From Gymnopilus junonius (taxonomy: Eukaryota; Basidiomycota; Agaricomycetes; Agaricales; Galerinaceae): a stretch of 64,000 bases of DNA. This document shows positions 46,649-58,383 of the stretch, in pieces; position 1 is the stretch's first letter; each line of letters starts with the position of its first letter. Location: assembly GCA_015501075.1 (NCBI GenBank), contig JADNYJ010000023.1:1-64000 (forward strand). Direction: 5' to 3'. The notes under the pieces are model-generated. The model made no database searches, was not told the origin of the DNA, and was given only the letters and a program-made list of their open reading frames with translations. The position numbers were made by a program, and so were the translations under genes.

Positions 46649-47210
46649 ATGGATACATGATTGATACAGATCAAGGTACATCCCTTTATCACCCTGTAGC
46701 GCATCCACTAAACTGATTCCTGTTAGATGCTGCTTTATTCACAGAAACTGTTCAGCAGTGGCAGAGGCCGCTGGCACTGCATGAAAACCGGTGTACTCCA
46801 ATTTTCCATTTTTTGAACCCGTCGCAAACCGGCTGTTGAGGACTCTTCTTTCTTTCCCTGTACCTATATTTCTGTCCTGTATGTCTCGCTATACTGTTGC
46901 CGCTCTTTTGCTGTCTAGTTGTTTCTGAGGTTGTAAATTATGATTCTTGTACTATGTGTCATTGCAATCGATGTCTTTCCTTATGAAAAAATATCTCGTT
47001 CTGGTGTGCAAAATGTCGGTAAACAATTTCCTCAGAGAATTGGATGATAAACGTGTAGCCCTGCGCGAGCTAAATTAACCTTACATACTAGCCTAAAGGT
47101 TCGCAGAGAAAGGTAGAGTCTTGACAAGGAAACAGACAAAAAATGTTGCATTGGGATACAGTTATAATTAATCGTCGAATTCGATGACATGATCAAGACG
47201 CACACGGAGG
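46649..47210. other. Spacer between the HNH gene and the orphan gene
   Basis: 3' end of the HNH gene followed by AT-rich sequence. No gene is seen. Confidence 0.4.
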
Positions 47211-48112
47211 CTAAAGGACAACAAGGGAAGATAAGACGTCAGACGTCATTAGGGCCTGACATCTTGATTTGAGCACTTCCTTCGACTCAGAACCCCCAAC
47301 CTGACTTAAGAATTTGATGTTGAGAAGGACAGATTTCAGAGAAAGCACGTTGGAGTGTCGAGTCAGATATTCGTCAAAATCGTGAAAATACCGGTATACA
47401 TTTCCAAGGCTTTCAAGTGAATTCCATGATGGCAAAATGAAGAGCACAATGCACATGTAATCATGTCGTTGCATCACATCACGGTCATGAAAAACCAAGT
47501 GGCGCAATTCTTGCAGCACCTGTACTGCCTGAGGAGATAGTTTTCGGTACAGGTTCGGAGGGGGATAATCCGACCTAATGCCGTTTAGTTGAGCTGGCGA
47601 ACGAACAATGAATGAGCGGAGCACTGCAATATAATCAATTTCATAACTTACCACGATCAAACATCATCAGCGTTTCAATGACCAGGAGATTCGTTAAATA
47701 TTCCCACAAAATCGACAACCACCTTCCCCCATGCCATGTAAATAGACAAACACGCTTGACACCAGTTATATCGGAAATCGGCATACCCTCTCGAGTTCGG
47801 CCTTGCATAAATTTTATGCACTGTTCATCGGCCGTAAATGCGAGTTCTTGTAGTGCTTGTTCTTGCTGGAAAAGCGAATCGCGCACCGAAAGCAATTTAA
47901 ACGACTGTACTTTTGAATGAGTTCTATGCCAATGACGGATTGAAAACGTAGGTGCTGTTTTGCGTGTTTAGGTAGTTGTTTGATTGGCCTGCATTCAACA
48001 TAAAGCGCAGATTCCAGTAGAAAAATAGCCGGAAGAGCTTCATTTTGTAAAGCATGTTTGGACTGACGTCTTTGGCGATCCCCTTCTCGCAGGCTAGTTG
48101 CATCATTGGCAC
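47211..48112 (-). CDS. Orphan protein of unknown function
   Basis: At least two exons can be followed on the minus strand. The upstream one reads LLSVRDSLFQQEQALQELAF, MQGRTREGMPISDITGVKRV and CLFTWHGGRWLSILWEYLTN, up to MMFDR. A short intron (gtaagttatg to attgcag, about 47620-47650) leads to VLRSFIVRSPAQLNGIRSDY, LSPQAVQVLQELRHLVFHDR and YMCIVLFILPSWNSLESLG, ending at 47211. The start is uncertain because the frame shifts near 47910, inside the duplicated segment. I recognise no domain; the content is helical, with no signal peptide. The copy A segment at 12.3-12.6 kb carries only the first part, so this is the complete version. Confidence 0.45.
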
Positions 48113-50156
48113 TTTTTTCCTTCAACAAAAATCCTGTAATATTCAACTTGAACTTCGTTATTATAATACTAATACAGACGTTGATCATTCGGCGAGATCT
48201 TTGCTATCCACTCAGGAGGATCAAGAGTAAGATCCAAAAGAGGCCGTCATTAAAATCGATGCTCTCACCCCAATTACGTCCAACCTGCCTCCCCGCCTCA
48301 ATGCAGTCTCCCACACTGACTCCGCCAACCCCGCACCGATGACAGCTAGTCTGGAATCCCATCCTGTTTCGCTTCCCTGTGCCAAAGCCGGCTTGGAAGA
48401 AAGCCCAAGATGCGATTTCAGTTCCTCCATCCTATCAAGGTGCCCTGGCAGAAGCGTCGGAATACATGCTCATTATTCCATATTCGCCAATAAATAGGCT
48501 CAGGTATGTCTCGTCCAAGTTGAACTTTGAGCTGATCCAGGAGCGAGCGGATGAAAGGTGGTGTCGTCTGACTTTCAGAGGAAGTGAGGTATGGTGGAAG
48601 TGGTGATTGAGGATAGGGTCCACCAGTCATCATAGTTAATTTGGTATGTGAGGACTTGTTGTAGTAGTCCTTTGTGAGCGGGAGATCCTGTTCATGTAAA
48701 GAACACGAGTCGAAGACAGTTCCTAAAACGCCTGGAGTGGAAGAATCACGTGTGTCGGGGTACCCCCCAGGTGAGCGAGAGATTAGATAACCGAATCCTT
48801 CCGGATGAACGTCCTTTGGAGGGCAAGGAAAGATGAGGTTAACTACGCGGACGGTGGTCGAGGGGTTTTCAGTCAGATGAGGGAGATCAGGCAGGCTTTT
48901 ATGGGTAGATATGAGATTATGGAGTACGGGTAGGGGCAAGGCTGAAACGACGTGGCTTGCTTGCAGAGTTTCGCCGGAGAATGATAAATCTTAAACAAGA
49001 ATCAAAGAGGAATCGTTGGAACAGATGAGTATTACCCACCTCTATTGATCGGTCTTCAGACTTCTTGAGCCCAGAAAGGTGTGTATTCGTCATGATACTG
49101 ACATTGTTCGATGATAATAGACTTTTCTCCAAGGCTTTGGTCAAGGTTTCCATACCATTTTTGAATGAATACACAGAAATGCCACGCATTAGACTGGTAG
49201 TGTTTCCAAGGCTGTACTTTTCTTCTAACTTCTTCCTCTTTGCAGGCATCAAGAGTCCACGGACGATGCTGCCTCGTCCTCTCTCCTCTGCTTCCCATAT
49301 GGTAGGAAAAGCAGCTCTGACGCTGAGCTTACGAGAATCAGTGGCATAGATGCCATGTACTAGAGCACTTCCAAAAGTTCGCGCAAAGGTTTCCCCAAAA
49401 CGACGAGAAAACAGAGAATCGATGCTCTCGTCGGTGGAGTCACGACGGCGATTTGCCTTTCTAAAAGGCTCGGGTATGATTGCGGCTAGTAATGTAGGCA
49501 GTAGTGGGGAAGATAGAAGGGATAGAATTGACGATGGAAGGCGTTGTAAGCCAGCTATTTGTTTGGAGTCAAGTCGGACTTGGGGATGTAGAGGAAGCGA
49601 GCCTTGGCTGGTGGGGCAGTCTTTGGTACAGTGATAATTTCATTCTCCAGTTTTAAGAGATGAATCTACGCAAAAACGCAGCTTAATACCAAGATAACAA
49701 TATAACGGAACGGATGTAACTGACCAATTCAAGAACAGCCATGCTATTCGGCCTTAGGGTCCGTGGGCCGGCCTCTAAGAGCACAGACGACCCGATTTGC
49801 GGTAGCTCGACGCGTTCTGAGCGCACCCAGCCACCTAAACGCGCTTCCTTCTCCAGTAAGACGATCTGAGCCTTTGGAAATTTCCGCGAGAGGTGGAAAG
49901 CCGACGATAAACCTGTTAGCCCACTTCCTAGGACAGCAATGCGTGATGGAGACATATTCAGACCGCTCCAACCGTCAGGAAGACCCAAAATGGTTGCTAA
50001 TATCGCTCTCGAGCATGAAACCGGTATGAAATGGTGGAATAGGACCGGGTATTCATGAGAATTGCAGTGTAAGGAAAGAGTAACACTTGGTCACGCACTT
50101 CGTTACACCGAGCCTGGACTGAATCCCAAACGATCATCACAACTCCCTCCTCTAAG
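47850..50156 (-). repeat. Inverted duplicated segment, copy B (HEM14 segment)
   Basis: This is the partner of 10305-12613 in opposite orientation. Both neighbouring genes (the orphan gene on one side, CLF1 on the other) run through or abut its edges without interruption, so this is the probable parent locus. Confidence 0.8.
48185..49955 (-). CDS. HEM14: Protoporphyrinogen oxidase (HEM14), copy B
   Basis: Mitochondrial FAD enzyme of heme synthesis. From the ATG at 49955 the N terminus MSPSRIAVLGSGLTGLSS holds an intact FAD-binding dinucleotide motif. RKANRRRDSTDESIDSLFSR, RFGETFARTFGSALVHGIYA and SLMRGISVYSFKNGMETL follow, and these are the proper family sequence where copy A is scrambled. 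Near the end, TKLTMMTGGPYP and the VIGAG block (with a lost T) match the substrate and FAD C-terminal region. Losses of one base near 48978 (TCTCCGG instead of TCTCACGG), near 48473 (GAGCATG instead of GAGGCATG) and near 48340 still break the frame, so as written the protein is not complete. It lies divergent from CLF1. I treat it as the functional locus with probable sequence errors; if they are real it is also a pseudogene. Confidence 0.75.
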
Positions 50157-50173
50157 AATCCATATCTACCAGG
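49956..50173. promoter_or_regulatory. Divergent promoter between HEM14 and CLF1
   Basis: Just 218 bases separate the start codons of HEM14 (minus) and CLF1 (plus). Most of this interval is also present upstream of HEM14 copy A, so that copy carried its promoter with it. No specific factor site could be assigned. Confidence 0.55.
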
Positions 50174-53020
50174 ATGCAGGACGGTCGGGCACCAAGGTAG
50201 AATATTCTCGATCTTTAGTGGACTACACCTTATATTGCCTTTTTTAGAATCAAAAATCGAGCACCGGCTGCGATTCAGGTGAAAACAGCTCATCCATATA
50301 CCGAAAGCACTCTGGCTCACAAACTCTCGTTCATTAGATCACAGCGGAGCAGCTCTTGCGTGAAGTACGTCAGCTTATACATATACTCAACAAAGGAACT
50401 GACCGAAGATCATTAGGCTCAAGAACGCCAAGAAACAGCTTTCCGTGCTCCAAAACAACGCGTTGAAGACTTCGAAGAGCTCCATGAATATCGAGGACGC
50501 AAAAGAAAGGAATTTGAGGAACGAATTAGAAGGACAAGAGGAAGCATGTACGTCCTATACTGTCCTATCTGGTTGGACTTATCTGATACGTTGTTGCAGA
50601 AAGGAATGGCTGCAATACGCCAATTGGGAGGTATGTATAGTGTCATTTTTAGCAAGACTTATCTCTGATCCTACCACTCTCGCAGGCGTCTCAAAATGAA
50701 TTTGCGCGTTCCCGATCTATCTTCGAGCGTGCCCTTGATGTCGATCCACGGAGTATCCAGCTCTGGCTCTCCTACACTGAGATGGAACTTAAATCACGCA
50801 ATGTTCAACATGCTCGCAATCTGTTCGACCGTGCCGTCACTTTGCTTCCGAGAGTCGACCAACTATGGTACAAGTACGTTTACTTGGAGGAGTTGCTCCA
50901 GAACGTACCTGGCGCTCGTCAAGTGTTCGAACGGTGGATGCAATGGGAGCCAGATGACAAGGCATGGCAGGCGTACATCAAGCTGGAGGAGCGATATCAG
51001 GAGCTGGATCGTGCTAGTTCAATCTACGAGCGTTGGGTTGCTATCCGTCCTGAGCCACGGGTGTGGGTGAAGTGGGGTAAGTTCGAAGAGGAGAGGGGAC
51101 GAGTGGATAAAGCCAGAGAAGTGTTCCAAACTGCCTTGGAATTCTATGGCGACGATGAAGAGCAAGTTGAGAAGGCCCAAGCCGTTTTCAATTCTTTTGC
51201 CAAGATGGAGACGCGTTTGAAGGAGTATGAACGTGCTAGGGTTATCTACAAGGTGATTTCTACATCTTTTATCCTAATACAAGAACTTACTGACGTATTA
51301 CCTCCAGTTCGCTCTCGAAAGAATTCCACGAGCTAAATCTGCCGCACTCTATGCCGCCTATACCAAATTCGAAAAGCAACATGGGACACGTAGTACGCTC
51401 GAAAACACTGTTCTTGGAAAGCGTCGGATACAATATGAAGATGAAGTTGCCCAAGATGGACGGAATTACGACACTTGGTTCGACTATGCACGATTAGAAG
51501 AAGGCACCTATAGGGACCTCAAAGCTGAAGGGGCCACGCAAGAGGAGCTGGATACCTCCATCGGCCGTGTGCGGGAAGTTTATGAGAGGGCTGTTGCCCA
51601 AGTTCCTCCTGGGGGTGAGAAGAGACACTGGCGAAGATATATCTTCCTGTGGCTGGATTACGCACTCTTTGAGGAGATTGAAACAAAAGTCAGAATTTCG
51701 TTCGTTACTTTCATCATTTATGACCTGACACGTCTTTATAGGATTACGCTAGGACACGACAGATCTACCAAACTGCTATCCGACTTGTTCCTCACAAGCA
51801 ATTTACTTTTGCGAAATTGTGGATCATGTTTGCCAAGTTCGAAGTACGACGGCTCGAGTTGCCTGCTGCTCGCAAGATCCTGGGGACGGCTATTGGCATG
51901 TGTCCGAAGGAGGCATTATTCAAAGGGTATATTGATCTTGAAGTTGAGGTATGTCATTCATATCAGTGGTTTTCTTTTGATGTGATTGATTGAAATGTCT
52001 TACGCAGCTGCGTGAGTTCGACAGGGCAAGAACGTTATATGAGAAATATCTTGAGGTATGCGATAATCTTAATGGGTCACTGTGAATTCCATTCTAAGCT
52101 ATTTGCTTCAGTGGGACCCATCCAATTCACCTGCATGGATCAAATTTGCCGAGTTAGAGGCACAACTTCAAGATTTCGCTCGTACACGAGCCATCTTCGA
52201 GCTTGCCGTCTCTCAGTCGCCGCTATCCATGCCCGAAATTTTATGGAAGGCCTACATTGACTTTGAAGTCGAGGAAGGCGAGAGGCAGACGGCTCGCGCG
52301 TTGTACGAGAGGTTGATTGCACTCAGCGGCCACGTGAAGGTGTGGATCTCGTATGCGCTATTCGAAGCTGAGCCCATTCCTGTGCCGAGGGCTGAGAGGG
52401 ATGAGGAGGAGGAGGATGAGGATGAGGAGGCAGAAAGGAAGATGGTACCCGGTGATCCTGTGGTAGCCAGGCAGGTGTTCGAGAGGGGATACAAAGACTT
52501 AAAGAGTAAACAGCTGAAGAGCGAGGTATGATATAAATCTTTCTGATGAGCTGTTTCTAACTACTTTTTGTGCTATCTTATAGCGTGTGGCTTTACTTGA
52601 AGTCTGGAAGACGTTCGAGCAAAATAATGGCACTCTCGATGATGTGAAGAAGGTGGAGGGTATGCTGCCCATCGTCACCAAGAAGCGTCACGTCGACCAA
52701 GAAACTGGGCAGATGGTCGAAGGTCAGTTTTTATCATCCTTCCATGATCTACGACATTCAGCCCAAATTGTTGATTGTAGATTGGGACCTTGTCTTCGCC
52801 GACGACGAGCGCGAGTCTAATCCGACATCCTTCAAGTTCATGCAGATGGCTCATGCCTGGAAACAGACTCAGGCAAGAAAACAGCTGGTGGATCATCGTC
52901 GCTTTTGTCGGTTTTACCGCTGCTACTGTTACAAAAGTTGAGACAAAGGCAGAGGAGTCTGAAGAGGAAGATAAGGAGGATGTGGCTAGTTCGCAAGGAG
53001 GGGAGGAGGATGAAGAATAA
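50174..53020 (+). CDS. CLF1: Pre-mRNA splicing factor CLF1 (crooked neck/Syf3)
   Basis: CLF1 is a scaffold of the NineTeen/Prp19 complex, needed for spliceosome assembly and activation. The first exon (MQDGRAPR) splices to [10 protein letters not shown] and then ITAEQLLRE and [20 protein letters not shown], the invariant N terminus of the family. About fifteen HAT (half-a-TPR) repeats follow, for example [40 protein letters not shown] and [20 protein letters not shown]. An acidic insert sits in one repeat ([13 protein letters not shown]). Near the end come [18 protein letters not shown] and [16 protein letters not shown]. The last 50 residues are uncertain because the expected acidic tail ([19 protein letters not shown]) is in another frame from the preceding exon; one or two bases may be missing around 52875-52915. 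The many short introns are regular. Confidence 0.93.
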
Positions 53021-53426
53021 GCTAATGCCCATTTGTAGTTTATCTGACTTTTTTGCACTGGATCAGCCCTTTCAATGAGAAGTTCTGCACTTCCGACATG
53101 AAATACTGCATTCCGCAGAATAATAGTCAGAGGAAGCTACGGAAACACTTATGTAGTGCAAACAGTCGAAAACAACGCGTACTAATCCTCTTCAATCCTT
53201 ACTACACTATCCGCTCCTATGTACCGTATTTCATCTCTACATCCGAAAAGGTGTTTCAAGATGGCGTTCATTTTCTGTAGATCTGCATTAATGGAGTGTC
53301 AGTAAGAGCGTTCACATACCGACCTTTTTTGGAATATAAATTAAATCCTTCGAATCTCAGGCCTGTCACTGACTCGAGTGATAAACTTGACTGCTATATC
53401 CACTCTTCATTTCTTACTCTGATGTC
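53021..53426. other. Spacer between CLF1 and the first NLR gene
   Basis: CLF1 3' end and upstream region of the NACHT gene. Nothing else is recognised. Confidence 0.45.
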
Positions 53427-56400
53427 ATGTCAACACCCAATTTCTTTGCGAAATCTAAGTCTAAAGCTCGGGACAAACTTGGACGTCTGTTTCATCAGGA
53501 CAGGTTGAAAGGCAACACAACTCTAACCTCAGGGAATAGCAGTTCACTTCCTCTAGCGCTTAATCAAACCGGGTCAAACCTTCAACGAATTCAGTCAGCG
53601 CCCTCTTCTCCCACTTCACATACCCATCAGTCGCCATCGGCTCCATCTCCTATCCATTTGAAACCGCTACCGCAAGTAGTAGCTCGACTACAGTTGTCGA
53701 TTTACTGCGGCTTACTTCGACACCCTCTACTCGGTGAGAACCAGCTGGACTTCCGTTTGACGAGGTATCGAAGATTGGCTCCGTTCCAATGGTAGTTCTG
53801 CCGCTGCCGCCGCATTCCTATCCCCAGCCGCACAGTGTAGCAGGTAACAAGACTGTCGTGCAGAAAGATCATATCAGTCGTGCCCTGGATGTTCTATCGC
53901 AAGTCCTGAAAGCTGCCACTGCAGCCGCAGCTGCTTTCCCTCCTGCGCAGGAGTTTGTAGGTGGGATAGGGAGCATTGTGGACATGGCTAAGGTTTGGAC
54001 CTTGTTTTATATATGAAGTACTAAAAGGGTTGACGATTTTGATTTTGTTTTGAGGCGACACATCAAAATGAAACAGACCGGAAAGCAGTCAAGAAAAATC
54101 TGGAGGAAGCGAGAAAACGGCTTGATCTGTGTAAAGGAACTGAAAAGCTGTCGGATGAGATATCGGAGAGGCTACTCAAGTTGGAAAGGTAGGTTCTTCA
54201 TACTATTCACTACAATTCTTTTTTTAATTATTCCGCCAGTGATTTGAAAGCTGATGTCGGCTCGATTGATGATGCCATGAACGAGAGTTGGTGGCGGAGA
54301 TGGACAGAAGGCGACGCCCAAGAAATGGGCAAGTATTATGGACAACTTTCGTCAACACTCAGTTTATTTATCGTGCGCCCCCTTCAAAACGTGTGCCTAG
54401 CTTTGACTCACGATCTGACAGACCGAAACAGTTATTAGTATGGATGGGCGCATTGACACCTTATCAAATATGGCCAAGGAATTGAAATGTATTACAAGAG
54501 ATAATTATGAAGCTATTTCCCAGCTTCGAGCAGTATGTCAGTCTACGCTCCGATTATGAACGTGTTAACGTGTTGCACAGGACGAGAAATTCAAACAGTT
54601 GAACCAGGTGAAAAATGTGGAATACGATGCAGGTCCATTTGGTCTACGTAAACCTTGCACCGACAAGACACGCGAGCAAATCTTGGATGAGCTGATGACT
54701 TGGGCCACGGACGACTCGAGTACGCAGGTTTATTGGCTTAGCGGCATGGCTGGCACGGGAAAGACCACGATTGCGTATTCCTTGTGTGAGCTGCTGCGGA
54801 ACTCTGGTCTGCTTTGTACGAGCTTTTTTTGTTCTCGTGCTGTCATTACGAGCACGACCCCGAGAGACGTTCTTCCTTTGATTGCTTTCCACCTCGCTTC
54901 TTATTCTCAATCTTTCGCCCAGTCTCTTTTGAATGCTTTACGCGAGCATGATAATGCTAACATCGAGCAGAAAGAGCTCGACAAACAGTTCCATACGTTG
55001 ATTGCAAGGCCAGCAAAAGAAACATCGCTAATGTCTAACATGCGGAAGCGTTGCATCGTCGTATTCGATGGTGCAGATGAGGCATCCAACGTTCAGGAAG
55101 CTGGCAAGTTAATTGCCCTGTTCCTGAAGAACGCAGAAAAACTTCCATTCAAGATATTCATATCGAGCCGTCGCGACGGGTTCATCAAATCTGAGTTCGA
55201 AGCGAAAACCTTGCGATTCATTCTGCCCTTCTGCTTCACGACGTGGAGGAAAGCCTTGTGGAAGCTGACATCCGACTGTATATGTATCCGAGAGCGTCTT
55301 CGCCGAGTCACCGATGTAGTTTCTGAAGCAGACATCAACACTTTAGCTGAACATTCCGGGATGCTGTTCGTCTACGCAGCTGTGTTATGCTCATTCATCG
55401 ATCAAGGAACAAAGGCAGAAGTGAAGGCCCGTCTTCAAGCTGTTTTGGACTCGTCTCCAAAGCCCATCCCTGGCACGAAGAAGAGACCCTACGATTCCCT
55501 CGATCAGATCTATACATCAATACTTGCCGCAGCAGAGGAAGATAGCCCAGATATTTGGATTGTTCTGCTCGTCATTTTCACGGCTCAAAATCCACTCACC
55601 GTGAGCGGCATCGCGGGAGTACTGAACTTGCACGAATTTCAAGTTTCCAAAGTCATCACATCTCTCCATGCTGTTCTGGCCGGTTCTGATTCAGACCGTC
55701 ATCCTGTCACGATATTCCATACCTCCTTCCGTGATTATTTGACCGATAAATCAAGAGGAGGGGACTTTTGTCAACTCATGTTGGCACCCCACAAAGAGCT
55801 CGTCGTTCGTTGCCTTGAAATTATGGAGGTTGGTCTCAAGATGGACAACATTTGTATGGTCGAAAGCAAGGACGTCCCAAGGTTGGACATTGAGACGTCA
55901 AAAATACGAAATTGCATTTCCGAGGCCTTGGAATATAGCTGTACAAGCTGGATTTACCACCTTGTTGCCCTGAGTGAAGGAGAACTGGTTTTATATGAGG
56001 ATGATGTATTGCACTTTTTTGCCACACATACTCTACGGTGGATTGAGTGCATGGCATGGCTTGGAAAACTTGGAGATACAGTGAGGTCACTTCGGAGGAT
56101 AGAGCTAGATCAAAAGGTAATCTTCATTTGTATCCCCTTGAATCCTTCTGATCTTCTTGCAGTCGAGCTCTGATCTACGCTTTGCGACCATGGACACCAG
56201 ACGCTGTGTCCTCCAATGTTTTGAAGCAATCCGTGATTTTCCGCTTGAGGTTTACCACTCTGCTTTAGTATGGTTGCCTCAAAATTCCAGAATATTAGTC
56301 CCTCAAGAGGTTCGACAGCAAAATTGGAAGGTCACTCGTGGAATCTTGCAAGCTTGGGATGCTTGCGAGAGCACTCTTGTAGGCCATTCAAATTCTGTAA

Positions 56401-57361
56401 CGTCTGTGTGTATCTCCGGTGATGGAAAGAGAGTCATCTCAGGATCACTGGACAAGACACCTTTAACGGCACTGTGCAGATATGGAATGCTGATGTAGGC
56501 AAGGAGGAGTGGAAATTGGAGGGGCACTCAGAGGGGCATTCAAATGTTGTGCTGTCAGTGGCTATTTATCGTGATGGAAGGAAGGTCGTCTCTGGATCTC
56601 TCGACAACACCGTGCGCATATGGGACGCCGACTCAGGCAAGGAGGAGTGGAAGATGGAGGGCCATGCAAAGAGTGCGTGGTCTGTAACCATTTCTCGTGA
56701 TGGAAGGAGGGTCACCTCCGGATCTGATGATCATTCCGTGCGCGTATGGAACTCTGACACGGGCAAGGAGGAGTGGAGGGTGAAGGGCCATTCAGGTATT
56801 GTGCGGGCAGTGGCCATGTCTCATGATGGAAGGAGAGTGATCTCTGGATCCTCGGACTTCACTGTGCGCCTATGGAATGCAGATACAGGCGAGGAGGAGA
56901 GGAAGTTCGAGGGTCATTCAGGCACCTTATGGTCAGTAGGCATTTCTCATGATGGAAGAAGAATTATCTCTGGATCTGAAGACAACACTATGCGCATATG
57001 GAATACTCATACAGGGGAGGAGGAGATGAAGTTTGATGGACTTCCTAGATATCCGGACTCAGTAGCCTTTTCTGGTGATGGAAAAAAGGTGGCCTCCAAA
57101 TTCTCCTACCCCGATACAGTTTGGATATGGACTGTGGAAACGGGCGAGGTAGAAGTTATGGCTTATTCTTCATTTAATAGTCATCCAGAATTCAGGTCCA
57201 GCTCATCTTGTTCGATCACATATGAGTCGGCGTGGCTTTCTTGTACACGGCACAGTACCCGACTTTGGCTTCCGTCATTTCGCCAAAGTTTCCGCAGCAC
57301 GGCTTCCGCTGGGCAGACTATTTGCTTTGGGCACGAAAATGGTGACTTAATTGTTGTATAG
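53427..57361 (+). CDS. NACHT-WD40 NLR-like receptor, copy 1
   Basis: Start MSTPNFFAKSKSKARDKLGR is followed by a Ser/Pro-rich linker. A helical, Ala-rich segment (RALDVLSQVLKAATAAAAAF, GGIGSIVDMAKV) has hydrophobic character like fungal cell-death N-domains. Short exons then give KNLEEARKRLDLCKG, SIDDAMNESWWRRWTEGDAQ and DEKFKQLNQVKNVEYD. The NACHT NTPase begins near 54725 with WLSGMAGTGKTTIAY (Walker A) and has IVVFDGADEA as Walker B. The WD40 part runs from about 56380 to 57360, with units such as GHSGIVRAVAMSHDGRRVIS. The protein probably switches between ADP and ATP states on ligand binding, as in HET-E type receptors. Frame problems occur at about 53661, at 53730 (in-frame TGA), at 55209 with 55277, and at 56456. 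Most look like lost bases in short runs, so integrity is uncertain. Confidence 0.75.
56498..57060 (+). repeat. WD40 array of near-identical 42-codon units
   Basis: The sequence GGCAAGGAGGAGTGGA and close variants recurs at 56498, 56636, 56762, 56888 and 57014. Spacing is 138 and then three times 126 bases. Units share SxDGRRVxSGS and TVRxWxxDTGKEEW. Such DNA-level similarity points to recent unit duplication or conversion. Confidence 0.8.
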
Positions 57362-58383
57362 TGTACGCTGCACAATTCTACAAATCCTGCCTAGAGCTAT
57401 AGGAGATAGTTTAGCGCAGATATTCGGCTGAGATGTTGCTTCATGTATATATTAATTTTATATACCCCTCTACCCCACTTAACTTGACTTGGCTTATACT
57501 CAAGTTTCTTCATTCATATCGAGGGAGAATATGTCGTGTCTACTTCCCGTATGCGTAGTCGGTTCATTAGCTGACCAACTGTATGCACATCTCCGCCTGA
57601 TGAAAGAACGAGATAAACGACGTAAATGAAATTGAAGCCGAAGATGATAGTGCGTGTGCGAAAAGTCTTTCATTGCGAACGACATGACTGTGGAGACCAG
57701 GAAACATTTGCCAGAAAAAACAATGAACGAAGTAGCCGACGGGAGTTCAATTAGTGACTTGAACATGGGTATTTTGCATTGCCTACTCCTCTCGAGTCTC
57801 GGGTAACTTGGCAGTGAGGTGAGTGGAGGTGCCCTACAAAGATTATACATTTTTACGAAACGTAGTGTTTTGCATGCGATAGAGCCTATTGATTAAAAAA
57901 GCCGGAGTATGAAACTGAAGCTGATGGAGGTGGCCCTCGAAACACATGACGAAAGGGAGTCCAAGGATTGAGTGAGGGAATGATCATGAGCAGAACGTCG
58001 ACGGAGTATGAATCGTCGAGTTTGATCGTGTTATATTTAGTACACGGACTTGCAACTTCCTCTAAGCGGAGCATCACCCGATAGTGAGCCAAATTCTTCT
58101 CTATCTGTATTACTTATCTCTCAGTGGCTGAACATCCTCCAGTGGCCCCTTCCTAGAAAATTCTTTTGAAATCGACGCTTCTTTGACTATAAGAACGTGG
58201 TATGATTTGTGGTTGCCGTGCAAACTGCCAATGAAGTGCGTCTTCTCTCTTTTCTCTCTCTAATACCCTGGTCAGTCTAACGCAATCAGTTCACCGACAG
58301 AATGCAAGCATCTAAGCTGTATACTTTTGCAGACTTACATAACAGCACGCCGATTTCAGAGGCGCAGGTCTTCATAATATGCA
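57362..58383. other. Spacer after NLR copy 1
   Basis: No supported gene. Minus-strand open stretches (57500-57850 and 57886-58092) have no recognisable motif. Confidence 0.4.
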
